DNA of 64,000 bases, from the NCBI GenBank assembly GCA_026391795.1, contig JAPLDI010000004.1:214068-278067 (forward strand), in the 5' to 3' direction. Shown in pieces: positions 10,677 to 20,576 of the stretch. Made by a program: the position numbers and the translations under genes. Numbering within the stretch: position 1 is the first letter of the stretch; every line of letters begins with the position of its first letter. This DNA is from Bacteroidota bacterium (GTDB taxonomy: Bacteria > Bacteroidota > Bacteroidia > Bacteroidales > FEN-979). The notes beneath the pieces are model-generated. The model was not told where the DNA came from, made no database searches, and worked only from the letters and a program-made list of their open reading frames with translations.

Positions 10677-11159
10677 ATGAACAGCTTCTTCAACTATTTC
10701 GCAGATATTTTTTCCGGTGTGAAATCCCTTCTGATAGGGATGAGCGTAACCGGTAAATATTTTTTCAGCCCCGGGCAGATCGTGACACAACAATATCCCG
10801 AAAACCGGAAGACCCTCAAGATGTATGAGCGGTTCAAGGGCGAAGTAATCATGCCGCACGATGCGAACAATCATCACCGGTGTACCGGTTGCGCCATCTG
10901 CGAGCTGAATTGCCCCAACGGATCCATCGAAATCGTTTCGGCACGGATCGACGGCCCCGACGGGAAAAAAGTACGGGTCATCGACAAACACATCTACCAC
11001 CTCGGGATGTGCACTTTCTGCAGCCTTTGCGTGAAGACCTGTCCCGAAAATGCATTGGCGTTCGGACAGGAATTCGAGCACGCGGTTTTTGACCGTTCCG
11101 TACTGACAAAGATTTTAAATCAACCGGGTTCATCCATTATAAAAGGTACTGAAGAATGA
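10677..11159 (+). CDS. nuoI: NADH-quinone oxidoreductase subunit I (locus 1)
   Basis: CTGCAICELNCPNGSI and CTFCSLCVKTCPENAL, two 4Fe-4S motifs. Confidence 0.96.
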   Translation: MNSFFNYFADIFSGVKSLLIGMSVTGKYFFSPGQIVTQQYPENRKTLKMYERFKGEVIMPHDANNHHRCTGCAICELNCPNGSIEIVSARIDGPDGKKVRVIDKHIYHLGMCTFCSLCVKTCPENALAFGQEFEHAVFDRSVLTKILNQPGSSIIKGTEE

Positions 11160-11665
11160 CGAACAATCAGATCATGTTTTTTATCTTTTCGGCGGTCATA
11201 GTGATCTTCTCCATACTGACCGTGACCAGCCGACGGATTTTACGGGCCGCTACCTTCCTGCTGTTCGTGCTCGTTTCCACTGCCGGGCTCTATTTTATGC
11301 TCCGTTTCAACTTCCTGGCCGCCATTCAGCTTACGCTCTATGCCGGCGGTATCGTCGTGCTGATCATCTTCTCGATCCTTCTGACGAGTCAGGTTGGAGC
11401 CAAACTGGAGTTGCCGGGGCTCTCAAAGAAGATCTACGCCCTAATAGCTGCTGCGGCGGGAGCAGCGTTGTGCATCTGGACCATCCTGCAATACAATTTT
11501 CCCCGCACTTCCATCGAAAGCGGACGGACAAGTATTGACGACATCGGAAAGGCACTGACCAGTACCGGGAAATACGGATACGCACTCCCTTTTGAGGTGA
11601 TCAGTATCCTGCTGCTGGCCGCCATGATCGGGTCCATTGTTATTGCCAAGAAAAGAAAAGATTAA
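11156..11665 (+). CDS. nuoJ: NADH-quinone oxidoreductase subunit J (locus 1)
   Basis: Membrane protein with FNFLAAIQLTLYAGGIVVLIIFSILLT. Confidence 0.95.
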   Translation: MTNNQIMFFIFSAVIVIFSILTVTSRRILRAATFLLFVLVSTAGLYFMLRFNFLAAIQLTLYAGGIVVLIIFSILLTSQVGAKLELPGLSKKIYALIAAAAGAALCIWTILQYNFPRTSIESGRTSIDDIGKALTSTGKYGYALPFEVISILLLAAMIGSIVIAKKRKD

Positions 11666-11685
11666 CGAATTTAACATTCATTCCC

Positions 11686-12003
11686 ATGTTTGAAGGAGTT
11701 CCATTAAACTGGTTTCTGATCACAGCCACCCTGATGTTCTTTATCGGCATTTATGGCTTCCTGGTCCGCAAAAACCTGATCACAATGCTGATGTCACTCG
11801 AACTGATCCTGAATTCCGTGAACATCAATTTTGTGGCATTTAACAAGCTGCTTTACCCGCAACACCTCGAAGGCATGTTCTTCACGGTTTTTATCATTGC
11901 GGTTGCCGCTGCCGAAGCATCTGTAGCCATCGCTATCATCATCAACATTTACAGGCGACTGGTCAACATTGATGTTGAGAATATGAACGAAATGAAAAAT
12001 TAA
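11686..12003 (+). CDS. nuoK: NADH-quinone oxidoreductase subunit K (locus 1)
   Basis: GIYGFLVRKNLITMLMSLELILNSVNINFVAF. Confidence 0.96.
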   Translation: MFEGVPLNWFLITATLMFFIGIYGFLVRKNLITMLMSLELILNSVNINFVAFNKLLYPQHLEGMFFTVFIIAVAAAEASVAIAIIINIYRRLVNIDVENMNEMKN

Positions 12004-12030
12004 CGATCCCGTCAGCGGGAGACTAACAAT

Positions 12031-12055
12031 AATTCGTAATTCGTAATTCGTAATT
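12031..12055. repeat. AATTCGT heptamer tandem repeat, about 3.5 copies, in the nuoK-nuoL gap
   Basis: aattcgtaattcgtaattcgtaatt. Confidence 0.9.
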
Positions 12056-12063
12056 TTTAAGAT

Positions 12064-13986
12064 ATGATCAATTTCGGTTATACAGTCTGGATCGTTCTGA
12101 TACCGCTTTTCTTATTCATCCTGATCGGCTTTTTCGGGCACAAGTTCAAACCCATTGTCTCCGGCATCATTGGCACATCAGGCCTTTTTGCTTCCATGGC
12201 GATATCCTATTTTACTGCCTATCAATACTTTTTTGTTTTGCCGAAAGTCGGCGAAACCTTTGTGAAGGTCATCGGATTCGAAACCACATGGCTAAGGTTC
12301 ACGGAAAAACTCGTAATCCACCTCGGCGTGCTGCTCGACCCCATCTCCGTGATGATGCTGATCGTGATCACCACCGTATCATTCATGGTTCATCTCTACA
12401 GTATAGGTTACATGGAAGGGGAAAAGGGCTATATGCGGTTTTTCTCTTTCCTTTCCCTGTTCAGCTTTTCGATGCTCGGGCTCGTGGTGGCAACCAACAT
12501 CTTCCAGATGTACATCTTCTGGGAACTCGTGGGGGTTTCGTCGTACCTGCTGATCGGATTCTATTATACAAAAGACACTGCGGTCGCTGCCTCCAAAAAG
12601 GCTTTCATCGTTACCCGTTTCGCCGATCTTGGTTTCCTCATCGGGATCCTGCTCCTGTCGTTTAACACCGGGACTTTTGATTTTATCACCCTTACAGATC
12701 CCAAAGGTGCCGCTATTGCTCAGGGAAGCGGGATCATGTTCCTCGGACTCTCAACCATGACCTGGTCCATGATCTTTATCTTTATGGGAGGCGCCGGAAA
12801 GTCGGCGATGTTCCCGCTGCACATCTGGTTGCCCGATGCCATGGAAGGCCCCACACCGGTGTCCGCCCTGATCCACGCCGCCACGATGGTTGTTGCCGGC
12901 GTTTACCTTGTGGCACGCCTTTTCCCGATCTTCCATTTTTCTGCTCCCGTCGCCCTCGATGTGGTCATGTATGTCGGGGCATTCAGTTCGATCTTCGCGG
13001 CCGTTATTGCCTGTACCCAATTCGACATCAAACGGGTATTGGCCTATTCCACGATGTCGCAGATCGGGATGATGATGTTTGCACTCGGAGTGTCGGGATA
13101 CGGTGAAGAAGCCGGACTTGGATTCATGGCTTCCATGTTCCACCTGTTCACCCATGCTTTCTTCAAAGCACTCCTCTTCCTCGGTGCCGGTGCGATCATC
13201 CATGCGGTGCACAGCAATTACATGAACGAAATGGGCGGATTGAGGAAACACCTTCCCATTACCCACATCACCTTCCTGATCGCCTGCCTTGCCATTGCAG
13301 GGATTCCTCCGCTGGCAGGATTCTTCAGCAAGGATGAGATCCTGGCGGCCAGCCACCAGAAAGCCATGTGGATATTTATTCTCGGACTTATCATCTCAGG
13401 CCTCACCGCCTTCTACATGTTCAGGCTTTACTTTTCGATCTTCTGGGGGAAAGACCAGCATTATCACCATACGCCTCATGAAGCCCCGAAGGTAATGACC
13501 ATTCCCCTGATGCTTCTTTCACTGGGTGCCATCTTCGCAGGACTCCTTCCCTTTTCATCCTTTGTTACTTCCGACGGGAAACCGTTTGCATCGCACATCG
13601 ACATGGCAATAGCCATACCCGCAGTCCTGGTGGGGGTTATCGGAGCCCTGACAGCAATGGTTTTTTATCGGAAAGAAACCAACATTCCCGAAAAAATATC
13701 AGGCTTTCTGGGAGGATTTTACCGTGCCGCTTTCCGGAAATTCTATATCGATGAAATTTATCTGTTTATCACACGGAAGATTATCTTCAATTACGTTTCC
13801 CGCCCGATTGCCTGGTTCGACCGCCATATCGTGGATGGCTCGATGAACGGAATTTCCTATGTAACGAATGAAGTTTCCGGCCGGATCAAGGGTCTTCAGT
13901 CCGGACAGTTGCAGACGTACGCATGGGTTTTTGTTACCGGAGCTGTAGCCCTGGCGCTGACATTCATTTATTTATGGACCAATTAA
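12064..13986 (+). CDS. nuoL: NADH-quinone oxidoreductase subunit L (locus 1)
   Basis: GAGKSAMFPLHIWLPDAMEGPTPVSALIHAATMVVAGVYLVAR. Confidence 0.97.
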   Translation: MINFGYTVWIVLIPLFLFILIGFFGHKFKPIVSGIIGTSGLFASMAISYFTAYQYFFVLPKVGETFVKVIGFETTWLRFTEKLVIHLGVLLDPISVMMLIVITTVSFMVHLYSIGYMEGEKGYMRFFSFLSLFSFSMLGLVVATNIFQMYIFWELVGVSSYLLIGFYYTKDTAVAASKKAFIVTRFADLGFLIGILLLSFNTGTFDFITLTDPKGAAIAQGSGIMFLGLSTMTWSMIFIFMGGAGKSAMFPLHIWLPDAMEGPTPVSALIHAATMVVAGVYLVARLFPIFHFSAPVALDVVMYVGAFSSIFAAVIACTQFDIKRVLAYSTMSQIGMMMFALGVSGYGEEAGLGFMASMFHLFTHAFFKALLFLGAGAIIHAVHSNYMNEMGGLRKHLPITHITFLIACLAIAGIPPLAGFFSKDEILAASHQKAMWIFILGLIISGLTAFYMFRLYFSIFWGKDQHYHHTPHEAPKVMTIPLMLLSLGAIFAGLLPFSSFVTSDGKPFASHIDMAIAIPAVLVGVIGALTAMVFYRKETNIPEKISGFLGGFYRAAFRKFYIDEIYLFITRKIIFNYVSRPIAWFDRHIVDGSMNGISYVTNEVSGRIKGLQSGQLQTYAWVFVTGAVALALTFIYLWTN

Positions 13987-13998
13987 ATTGTTGAACGA

Positions 13999-15507
13999 AT
14001 GGATATCCTGACCTCATTTATTGTAATTCCGTTTCTTACCATTGCCGGGCTCGTGTTCTGCAAGGATCATAAGCAGGTCAAGCTGACCGCAGCCATTGGC
14101 ATGGGCATCCAGCTGATCCTGGCTGCGGTCCTTATCATCCTCTTCCTGAGGGAGCGAGCAGCAGGAAACATGGCCGAGATGCTCTTTGTAAAAGACCTGG
14201 TTTGGTTTCCGAGCCTGAATATTCATTATCTCATCGGGGTTGACGGTATTTCGGTTGCCATGATCGGACTTACCTCCATTGTCATCTTTGCGGGGATCTT
14301 TGCCTCCTGGGAAGTGGTGGAGCTGCCTAAGGAATTCTTTATCTTTCTGATCCTCCTCTCTTCCGGGGTATTTGGTTTTTTTATCTCTCTCGATCTCTTT
14401 ACCCTGTTCCTCTTTTATGAAATTGCCGTGATCCCGATGTACCTGCTGATCGGCATCTGGGGTACCGGTCCGCGTGAATATTCAGCGATGAAACTTACGC
14501 TCATGCTGATGGGGGGATCTGCCCTGATCCTGGTGGGGTTGCTGGGTTTATATTTTAATTCCAACCCGTCGGGTGGACAGCTTACATTCAGCCTTCTGGC
14601 TATTTCCAAGGTGCATATTCCGGTTGAGATCCAGAAGTTTTTCTTCCCCTTTCTCTTCATCGGTTTCGGAGTGCTCGGCGCCCTTTTCCCTTTCCATACA
14701 TGGTCGCCCGATGGTCATGCCTCTGCACCTACTGCTGTTTCGATGCTTCATGCAGGGGTACTGATGAAGCTCGGGGGTTACGGCTGTTTCCGCGTTGCCG
14801 TGTTTTTATTACCCGAAGCAGCGCACGAATTGGGATGGATCTTCATCATCCTCACTACGATCAGCGTCATTTATGGCGCCTTCGGCGCCATCTGGCAGAA
14901 AGACCTTAAATACATCAATGCTTATTCCTCAGTGAGCCATTGCGGGATGGTGTTGTTTGCCATTCTGATGTTCAACAAAACCGCAATGACCGGTGCTGTA
15001 CTGCAGATGATCTCCCACGGTATCATGACAGCCCTTTTCTTTGCCCTTATCGGGATGATCTACGGACGGACCCATACCCGTTACATCAACGAAATGGGCG
15101 GACTCATGAAGGTAATGCCTTTCCTTGGCGTTGCATACGTAATCGGCGGTCTTGCATCCCTCGGTCTTCCCGGATTCAGCGGATTTGTGGCCGAGATGAC
15201 CATCTTCGTTGGTGCATTCCAGAATGTAGATGCTTTCCACAGGGTAGCCACTATTATTGCCGTCTCCTCCATCGTGGTGACAGCGGTTTATATTCTGCGT
15301 GTCGTGGGAATCCTTTTACTGGGCAAGATCAACAATGAACATTATGAACACCTTGGCGATGCAAAATGGTATGAACGGCTGAGTACCGGTGTGCTGATCT
15401 TCGGGATAACCGCGATCGGAATGGCACCCTTGTGGTTGTCGGAAATGATCAATGGCGGACTGGGCCCCATCATCCAGCGGTTGCTGATGGCATCCCCGAT
15501 TCATTAA
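13999..15507 (+). CDS. nuoM: NADH-quinone oxidoreductase subunit M (locus 1)
   Basis: FPFHTWSPDGHASAPTAVSMLHAGVLMKLGGYG. Confidence 0.97.
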   Translation: MDILTSFIVIPFLTIAGLVFCKDHKQVKLTAAIGMGIQLILAAVLIILFLRERAAGNMAEMLFVKDLVWFPSLNIHYLIGVDGISVAMIGLTSIVIFAGIFASWEVVELPKEFFIFLILLSSGVFGFFISLDLFTLFLFYEIAVIPMYLLIGIWGTGPREYSAMKLTLMLMGGSALILVGLLGLYFNSNPSGGQLTFSLLAISKVHIPVEIQKFFFPFLFIGFGVLGALFPFHTWSPDGHASAPTAVSMLHAGVLMKLGGYGCFRVAVFLLPEAAHELGWIFIILTTISVIYGAFGAIWQKDLKYINAYSSVSHCGMVLFAILMFNKTAMTGAVLQMISHGIMTALFFALIGMIYGRTHTRYINEMGGLMKVMPFLGVAYVIGGLASLGLPGFSGFVAEMTIFVGAFQNVDAFHRVATIIAVSSIVVTAVYILRVVGILLLGKINNEHYEHLGDAKWYERLSTGVLIFGITAIGMAPLWLSEMINGGLGPIIQRLLMASPIH

Positions 15508-15563
15508 CACAAGTTACCCAGAGGTAAAAAAGATAAAAGATAGTAACAATAAAATAGAGACCG

Positions 15564-16973
15564 ATGCTTATAATGAGACATGAATTGCTGCTGGTTACCA
15601 TCACGGTAATTCTTTTGCTTGTCGAGATCTTTCTGCCCCATGACAAGAAGCATAAGATCATCCTTCCGGCCATTTTATTAATGGGACTGGTAACGATTGC
15701 CGGTTTCATTCCCGGCCCTACCGGAATTCTTTTCGGCGGAATGTACGGAACATCTTCCCTGATCCTCCTGATGAAAAACATATTGAACATCGGGGTCTTC
15801 ATCATTTTCGTACAGTCTGTTTCCTGGCTGAAGCTGGAAGAACAGAAGGAAAAAATCAGCGAGTTCTTCATTCTTCTGCTATCCACCCTGATCGGGATGG
15901 ACTATATGATTTCATCCGGTGATTTCCTGATGTTCTACCTGGGCCTCGAACTGGCTACGATTCCTTTAGCTACGCTGGCTGCATTTGAACGTTACAAGGA
16001 AAAATCAGCAGAAGCCGGGGTGAAGTTGATCTTTACCTCTGCCTTGTCGTCCGGAATTCTTTTGTACGGACTTTCCATGATTTACGGAACCACCGGTACG
16101 GTTTATTTCCCTGAAGTTTCTGCAGCTTATACCGCTGCACCGCTTCAGATCCTGGCTTTCATCTTTTTCTTTGCCGGAATGGCCTTCAAGATCTCCCTCG
16201 TTCCGTTCCACCTCTGGGCTGCTGACGTGTATGAAGGAGCCCCCATCAATGTCACTTCCTATTTGTCGGTTATTTCAAAAGGAGCTGCTGCCTTCATCTT
16301 CATGATCATCTTATACACGGTTTTCAATAAAATAGCCCTGATGTGGAGGGATGTGATCTATGTCATCGCCATTCTGACCATGACCCTGGGTAACCTTTTT
16401 GCGATGCGTCAGCGAAACATCAAGCGATTCCTGGCATTTTCATCCATCGCACAGGCTGGGTTTATCCTTCTTGGTATCATCGGGCAGAGCCAATTGGGAA
16501 TGACCACCGTGGTTTATTTCGTGCTGATCTATATTTTTTCCAACCTGGGGGCATTCGGCGTTGCTGCCATCATTTCCAACAAAACAGGTAAGGAGAGCAT
16601 TGATGATTATGATGGATTTTACCGTACCAACCCCTTGCTGAGCCTCACCATGATGCTGGCACTATTCTCGCTGGCGGGCATTCCCCCTGTGGCCGGTTTC
16701 TTCGGGAAATTTTTCCTCTTTGCTTCCGCTGCAAAACAGGGAATGTACATCCTGGTTTTTATTGCTGTACTGAATACGATCATTTCCCTGTATTATTACC
16801 TGCTGGTGATCAAAGCCATGTTCCTGAACCGCAGCGATCAGCCGATCGGCTATTTTAAAAGCGACGGGTACACTAAATTCGGACTGGCCATGTGTGTTGC
16901 AGGTATCATCATCATCGGATTGGCCAGCCCTGTATATGAGTTTATCCTGAAACTGAGCTACGGCCTCTATTAA
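15564..16973 (+). CDS. nuoN: NADH-quinone oxidoreductase subunit N (locus 1)
   Basis: MAFKISLVPFHLWAADVYEGAPINVTSYLSVISKGAA. Confidence 0.96.
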   Translation: MLIMRHELLLVTITVILLLVEIFLPHDKKHKIILPAILLMGLVTIAGFIPGPTGILFGGMYGTSSLILLMKNILNIGVFIIFVQSVSWLKLEEQKEKISEFFILLLSTLIGMDYMISSGDFLMFYLGLELATIPLATLAAFERYKEKSAEAGVKLIFTSALSSGILLYGLSMIYGTTGTVYFPEVSAAYTAAPLQILAFIFFFAGMAFKISLVPFHLWAADVYEGAPINVTSYLSVISKGAAAFIFMIILYTVFNKIALMWRDVIYVIAILTMTLGNLFAMRQRNIKRFLAFSSIAQAGFILLGIIGQSQLGMTTVVYFVLIYIFSNLGAFGVAAIISNKTGKESIDDYDGFYRTNPLLSLTMMLALFSLAGIPPVAGFFGKFFLFASAAKQGMYILVFIAVLNTIISLYYYLLVIKAMFLNRSDQPIGYFKSDGYTKFGLAMCVAGIIIIGLASPVYEFILKLSYGLY

Positions 16974-16992
16974 TGCACCGATAAAAAGCGAT

Positions 16993-17021
16993 AAAAGCTG
17001 TCATCTGACGACAGCTTTTTT
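16993..17021 (+). terminator. Intrinsic terminator after the nuo locus 1 operon
   Basis: AAAAGCTGTC-atctgac-GACAGCTTTTTT: 6-bp GC stem extended by A/T pairs, then T run. Confidence 0.9.
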
Positions 17022-17038
17022 AGTTTCCGGGTTATTTG

Positions 17039-17046
17039 TAAGTTTG
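17039..17046 (+). promoter_or_regulatory. Putative -7 box TAagTTTG upstream of the 17070 gene
   Basis: gTAAGTTTGtaca. Confidence 0.3.
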
Positions 17047-17069
17047 TACATAAGAAAAAAGATAAAAAT

Positions 17070-17399
17070 ATGGCGCTGAAGAATGGCAAACATATCGTTG
17101 CAGAGATTGAAGGCGTTCGTGCCACCGTGGTCGAATCGGGATTAAGTGAAAGCCGCGCTCTTTTTTTAAAGGAACTTCTCCGGAACAACGGATTTGAAGT
17201 TAAGATGGAAAAGGATAAGGCCAAGGATGGAACGTTGCTTGAAACCTGGATCCTGGGTGTAACGGATCTTGAATTCAACCCGATGATCCGGGTCTATGAA
17301 CAGAAAATACGCCGGCCCGACGGACACCCGGTGACTCCTGCATACTGGAATCAGTGGGCCGTTGATCCAGACCTTCCTTACTGGATGGTAGTGAAATAA
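17070..17399 (+). CDS. Conserved hypothetical protein
   Basis: 109-aa ORF with its own -7-like box; no family named. Confidence 0.7.
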   Translation: MALKNGKHIVAEIEGVRATVVESGLSESRALFLKELLRNNGFEVKMEKDKAKDGTLLETWILGVTDLEFNPMIRVYEQKIRRPDGHPVTPAYWNQWAVDPDLPYWMVVK

Positions 17400-17406
17400 T
17401 GCCTGT

Positions 17407-17607
17407 ATGTCAAAATACTGGAAAATATTTTCCGTCGCAGTTGTACTGATGTACTTCTTCCTCGGATTTTTCGTGCTTCTCAGTCCCCGGTTTCAGGTTC
17501 TCACCCAGGAGATCAAAGTGATCTTTGCCGTCTTTCTTTTTCTTTACGGAGGCTGGCGCCTGGCAAGGATTTTCACAAAGGACAGGGAAAGAAAAGAGGA
17601 AGAATAG
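17407..17607 (+). CDS. Small membrane protein, two predicted TM segments
   Basis: 66-aa hydrophobic ORF directly downstream of 17070..17399. Confidence 0.65.
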   Translation: MSKYWKIFSVAVVLMYFFLGFFVLLSPRFQVLTQEIKVIFAVFLFLYGGWRLARIFTKDRERKEEE

Positions 17608-17657
17608 CGAAATTCAGATACCTGTCGTCACCTACCCTGCGATTTTCCACGGAATAA

Positions 17658-17690
17658 TTTGATGCAGAGAAAATAAATTTTATATTTTTG
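17658..17690 (+). promoter_or_regulatory. Putative Bacteroidota promoter for the PstS-TPR-ExbBDD-TonB operon
   Basis: TTTG (17658-17661), N21, TAttTTTG (17683-17690). Confidence 0.55.
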
Positions 17691-17738
17691 TGTTCTATCA
17701 TTAGTGAAACCACTAGCTTTGGCAGTTCAAACCTCAGG

Positions 17739-18698
17739 ATGATGAAAACAACGATAATTTCCCGTTTAACGGGTTTTTTTATCATTTGCGGACTCCTCCT
17801 TTTTTCAGGCTGTGGCGGGGGGCCTTCGAATTCAAAAAGCATGGACACGCCAACTACCGGAACCATAAAAATCGGGATCGACGATTCTTACAGCCTGCTT
17901 CTTGATGCCGAACTTTTTACCTTCCATTCACTTTATCCCAATTCCCAGATTGACACCCTGTGCAGGAACGAGGTTGATATTATAAATTCCTTCCTCAGGG
18001 ATTCCATTCCGCTTATGGTCATCAGCAGAAAGCTTACCCGGGATGAAGAATCACAGTTGAATTCCGCACAGATCTTTCCCAAGACCACGAAGATAGCGTA
18101 CGATGCCATTGCCTTCATCATGAACCGCGAGAACCCTGACACTGCATTATTCTTCGACCAGGTGAAAAGTATTTTTGAGGGAAGGATAAAAAGCTGGAAA
18201 GAGATCGCCCCGAAATCCAAACTCGGCGACCTCAAGATCGTCTTCGACAATTATAAATCATGCAATACGCGATATTTACGTGAAAAGTTCAACCTTCAGA
18301 AATTACCGGATGTCTGTTTTGCAGTCCAGAACAATGCCGAAGTGATCAATTTTGTTGAAAAGAACAAAGGTGCCATTGGCATTGTCAGTGTAAACTGGGT
18401 AAGCGATAAAAGTGATACGGTTTCCCACTCCTTTCTTAAAAGGGTTGTGGTTGCCGGTATCAGCGCACCTGGCAGCAAAGATCCCAATGGAGCGTTCTTC
18501 ACCCCGCACCCGGGATACATCGCAGAAGGTGTTTATCCCTTTACCCGGGAAGTGTATTGCATTAACCGGCAAGCCTACATGGGTCTTGCCTACGGTTTCT
18601 CATCCTTCATAGCAGGAGAAAAAGGACAACTTATTGTACTGCATACCGGCATGGTCCCTGCTGCAATGCCCGTAAGACTCGTTGAAATAAAACACTAA
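17739..18698 (+). CDS. PstS-like phosphate/oxyanion-binding lipoprotein (start corrected to 17739 or 17742)
   Basis: Signal peptide with lipobox LLLFSGC; periplasmic binding fold IKSWKEIAPKSKLGDLKIVFDN, GAIGIVSVNW. Confidence 0.8.
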   Translation: MMKTTIISRLTGFFIICGLLLFSGCGGGPSNSKSMDTPTTGTIKIGIDDSYSLLLDAELFTFHSLYPNSQIDTLCRNEVDIINSFLRDSIPLMVISRKLTRDEESQLNSAQIFPKTTKIAYDAIAFIMNRENPDTALFFDQVKSIFEGRIKSWKEIAPKSKLGDLKIVFDNYKSCNTRYLREKFNLQKLPDVCFAVQNNAEVINFVEKNKGAIGIVSVNWVSDKSDTVSHSFLKRVVVAGISAPGSKDPNGAFFTPHPGYIAEGVYPFTREVYCINRQAYMGLAYGFSSFIAGEKGQLIVLHTGMVPAAMPVRLVEIKH

Positions 18699-18716
18699 TT
18701 TGTAGGAGGATTCGTT

Positions 18717-20426
18717 ATGACAAGGATTTTTAAACTGGGATCAGGGATAGCATTGTTGCTCATTATTCTTTCAGGAGGCATCCGTGTTCATGCACAGGAC
18801 CTCCAGGTCGCCCAGAAACTAACCAGGGCAGAGCGGTTTGACGATGCAAATGCAGCGTTTCAAACGCTTTTAAAACAGAACCCGAACGACGGTGATGTTT
18901 ATTATTACTATGGTGAGAATTACCTCCAGGAATACTATTCGGACACTACGAATAATTCATTCAAGGAATTGTCTGATCTGGCAGGAAATCTTTTCGTAAA
19001 AGGAACCACCGCCGATCCTGCTGATCCCTTAAACTATGTTGGCATCGGACAAATTGCACTGATGTTGAGGGATATGACAAAGTCACAGCAGAATTTCGGC
19101 AAAGCATTATCCCTCCTTCCTTCCAAGGCAAACAAAGGGCTGGTGATGTCGCCGGAAAAACATGCCACGGTCTACATTAAAATTGCAAATGCTTTTATCA
19201 AAGCCGGGGTGAATGACACTGCCACGGTTTTCAATTTCCTTCGGACAGCTGAAAAACTCGATCCTAAGAACTATGACCTGTACATCGTCAAGGGTGACGC
19301 TTATATCTTTCTCCTGAATGACGGTTCAAAAGCCATCCAGAATTACAATATCGCACAAAGCCTCAATCCTAAATCCCCATTTGCCAAACTGCGTGTCGGG
19401 CAACTCTGGATGCGGGCCCGGAATTACAAGGATGCCCTGATCTATTATCAGGAGGTGGTAAAGATTGATTCAACTTTTGCACCGGCATACCGGGAGTTGG
19501 GGTACCTGCTTTCGCGTGCTAACCGGAACGATGAAGCACAGCAGAACTATAAAAAGTTCCTCCGCTTGTCCGGAGGAAATACAACGGCCCGGATACAGTA
19601 TGTCAATACACTGATCGAACTTAAAAATTACAATGAAGCCATCGTCCAGCTCAACGAAATATTGAAGAACGATACATCAAACAATGACCTGAACCGTGCA
19701 CTGGCATATTCTTACTTTGAAACAGGACAGTACGATAAAGGGTTGCTCTATAGTAAAAAATTCTTCCGGCGGGCTGACCTTTCAAAGGTGCGTGCTACCG
19801 ACTTTGCCTACCTTGGAAGATTGCTTGCAAAAACGAAACAGGATTCCCTTGCCCATGAAATGCTGCTGAAAGCTTTTAAAATGGACACATCGCATTCCGA
19901 ACTACTCTCGGAAGCCGCCATGTCGATGATCAAACTTAAAAAATACGATAAGGCCATCGATATTTATAACATGAAGATCACCGTAAAGAAAATTGTACCG
20001 AATGATTATTATAACCTCGGGAAAGTTTATTACAATGTAAAGAGCTGGGGTAAGGTCGACACTACACTGGCCTATTACAGCACCCTGATGCCGGATCATG
20101 TCCAGGGTTACCTCTGGCGGGCCCGGGCACTGGTTAACATCGATACCACAAGCAAACTCGGACTGGCAAAACCGGTTTATGAGATCATGATTGAAAAGGC
20201 CAGGGTGGATTCCTTGAAAAATGCCAAAGAGCTGATGGAGGCATACTCCTATCTTGCTTACTATTACCTGGTGCAATTCAAGGAAACTAAAGATCAGCAG
20301 TATGGACTGAAATCGATTGACTACTGCAACAAGGTTCTTGCGATCATACCTCCGGATCCCGGGTATACGGATAAGGCAAAAGCCATACTCAAGGACCTGG
20401 AACCAAAGATCAAAAAGCAGAACTGA
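18717..20426 (+). CDS. Secreted TPR-repeat protein
   Basis: Signal peptide ending VHA; repeated TPR helices (NYKDALIYYQEVVKIDSTFAPAYRELGYLLSRANRNDEAQQNYKKFL). Confidence 0.88.
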   Translation: MTRIFKLGSGIALLLIILSGGIRVHAQDLQVAQKLTRAERFDDANAAFQTLLKQNPNDGDVYYYYGENYLQEYYSDTTNNSFKELSDLAGNLFVKGTTADPADPLNYVGIGQIALMLRDMTKSQQNFGKALSLLPSKANKGLVMSPEKHATVYIKIANAFIKAGVNDTATVFNFLRTAEKLDPKNYDLYIVKGDAYIFLLNDGSKAIQNYNIAQSLNPKSPFAKLRVGQLWMRARNYKDALIYYQEVVKIDSTFAPAYRELGYLLSRANRNDEAQQNYKKFLRLSGGNTTARIQYVNTLIELKNYNEAIVQLNEILKNDTSNNDLNRALAYSYFETGQYDKGLLYSKKFFRRADLSKVRATDFAYLGRLLAKTKQDSLAHEMLLKAFKMDTSHSELLSEAAMSMIKLKKYDKAIDIYNMKITVKKIVPNDYYNLGKVYYNVKSWGKVDTTLAYYSTLMPDHVQGYLWRARALVNIDTTSKLGLAKPVYEIMIEKARVDSLKNAKELMEAYSYLAYYYLVQFKETKDQQYGLKSIDYCNKVLAIIPPDPGYTDKAKAILKDLEPKIKKQN

Positions 20427-20513
20427 GATGTTTTTTGAGATTCGATTACAGAAATCCTTTAAGCACAAAGCAATTAATTAAATGAGATAGTGAAAATTTT
20501 CCATTTATTTTAA

Positions 20514-20521
20514 TAATTTTG
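20514..20521 (+). promoter_or_regulatory. Putative -7 box TAatTTTG upstream of exbB
   Basis: taaTAATTTTGcttc. Confidence 0.3.
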
Positions 20522-20576
20522 CTTCTGTTAAAGAAACTATCAATTCACACATTAATAATTAAAAAACAAAATCAAA

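Noticed and set aside
12751-13356. 201-aa antisense ORF inside nuoL
   Set aside because: His/Glu/Gly-rich shadow ORF opposite a membrane protein gene; not credible.
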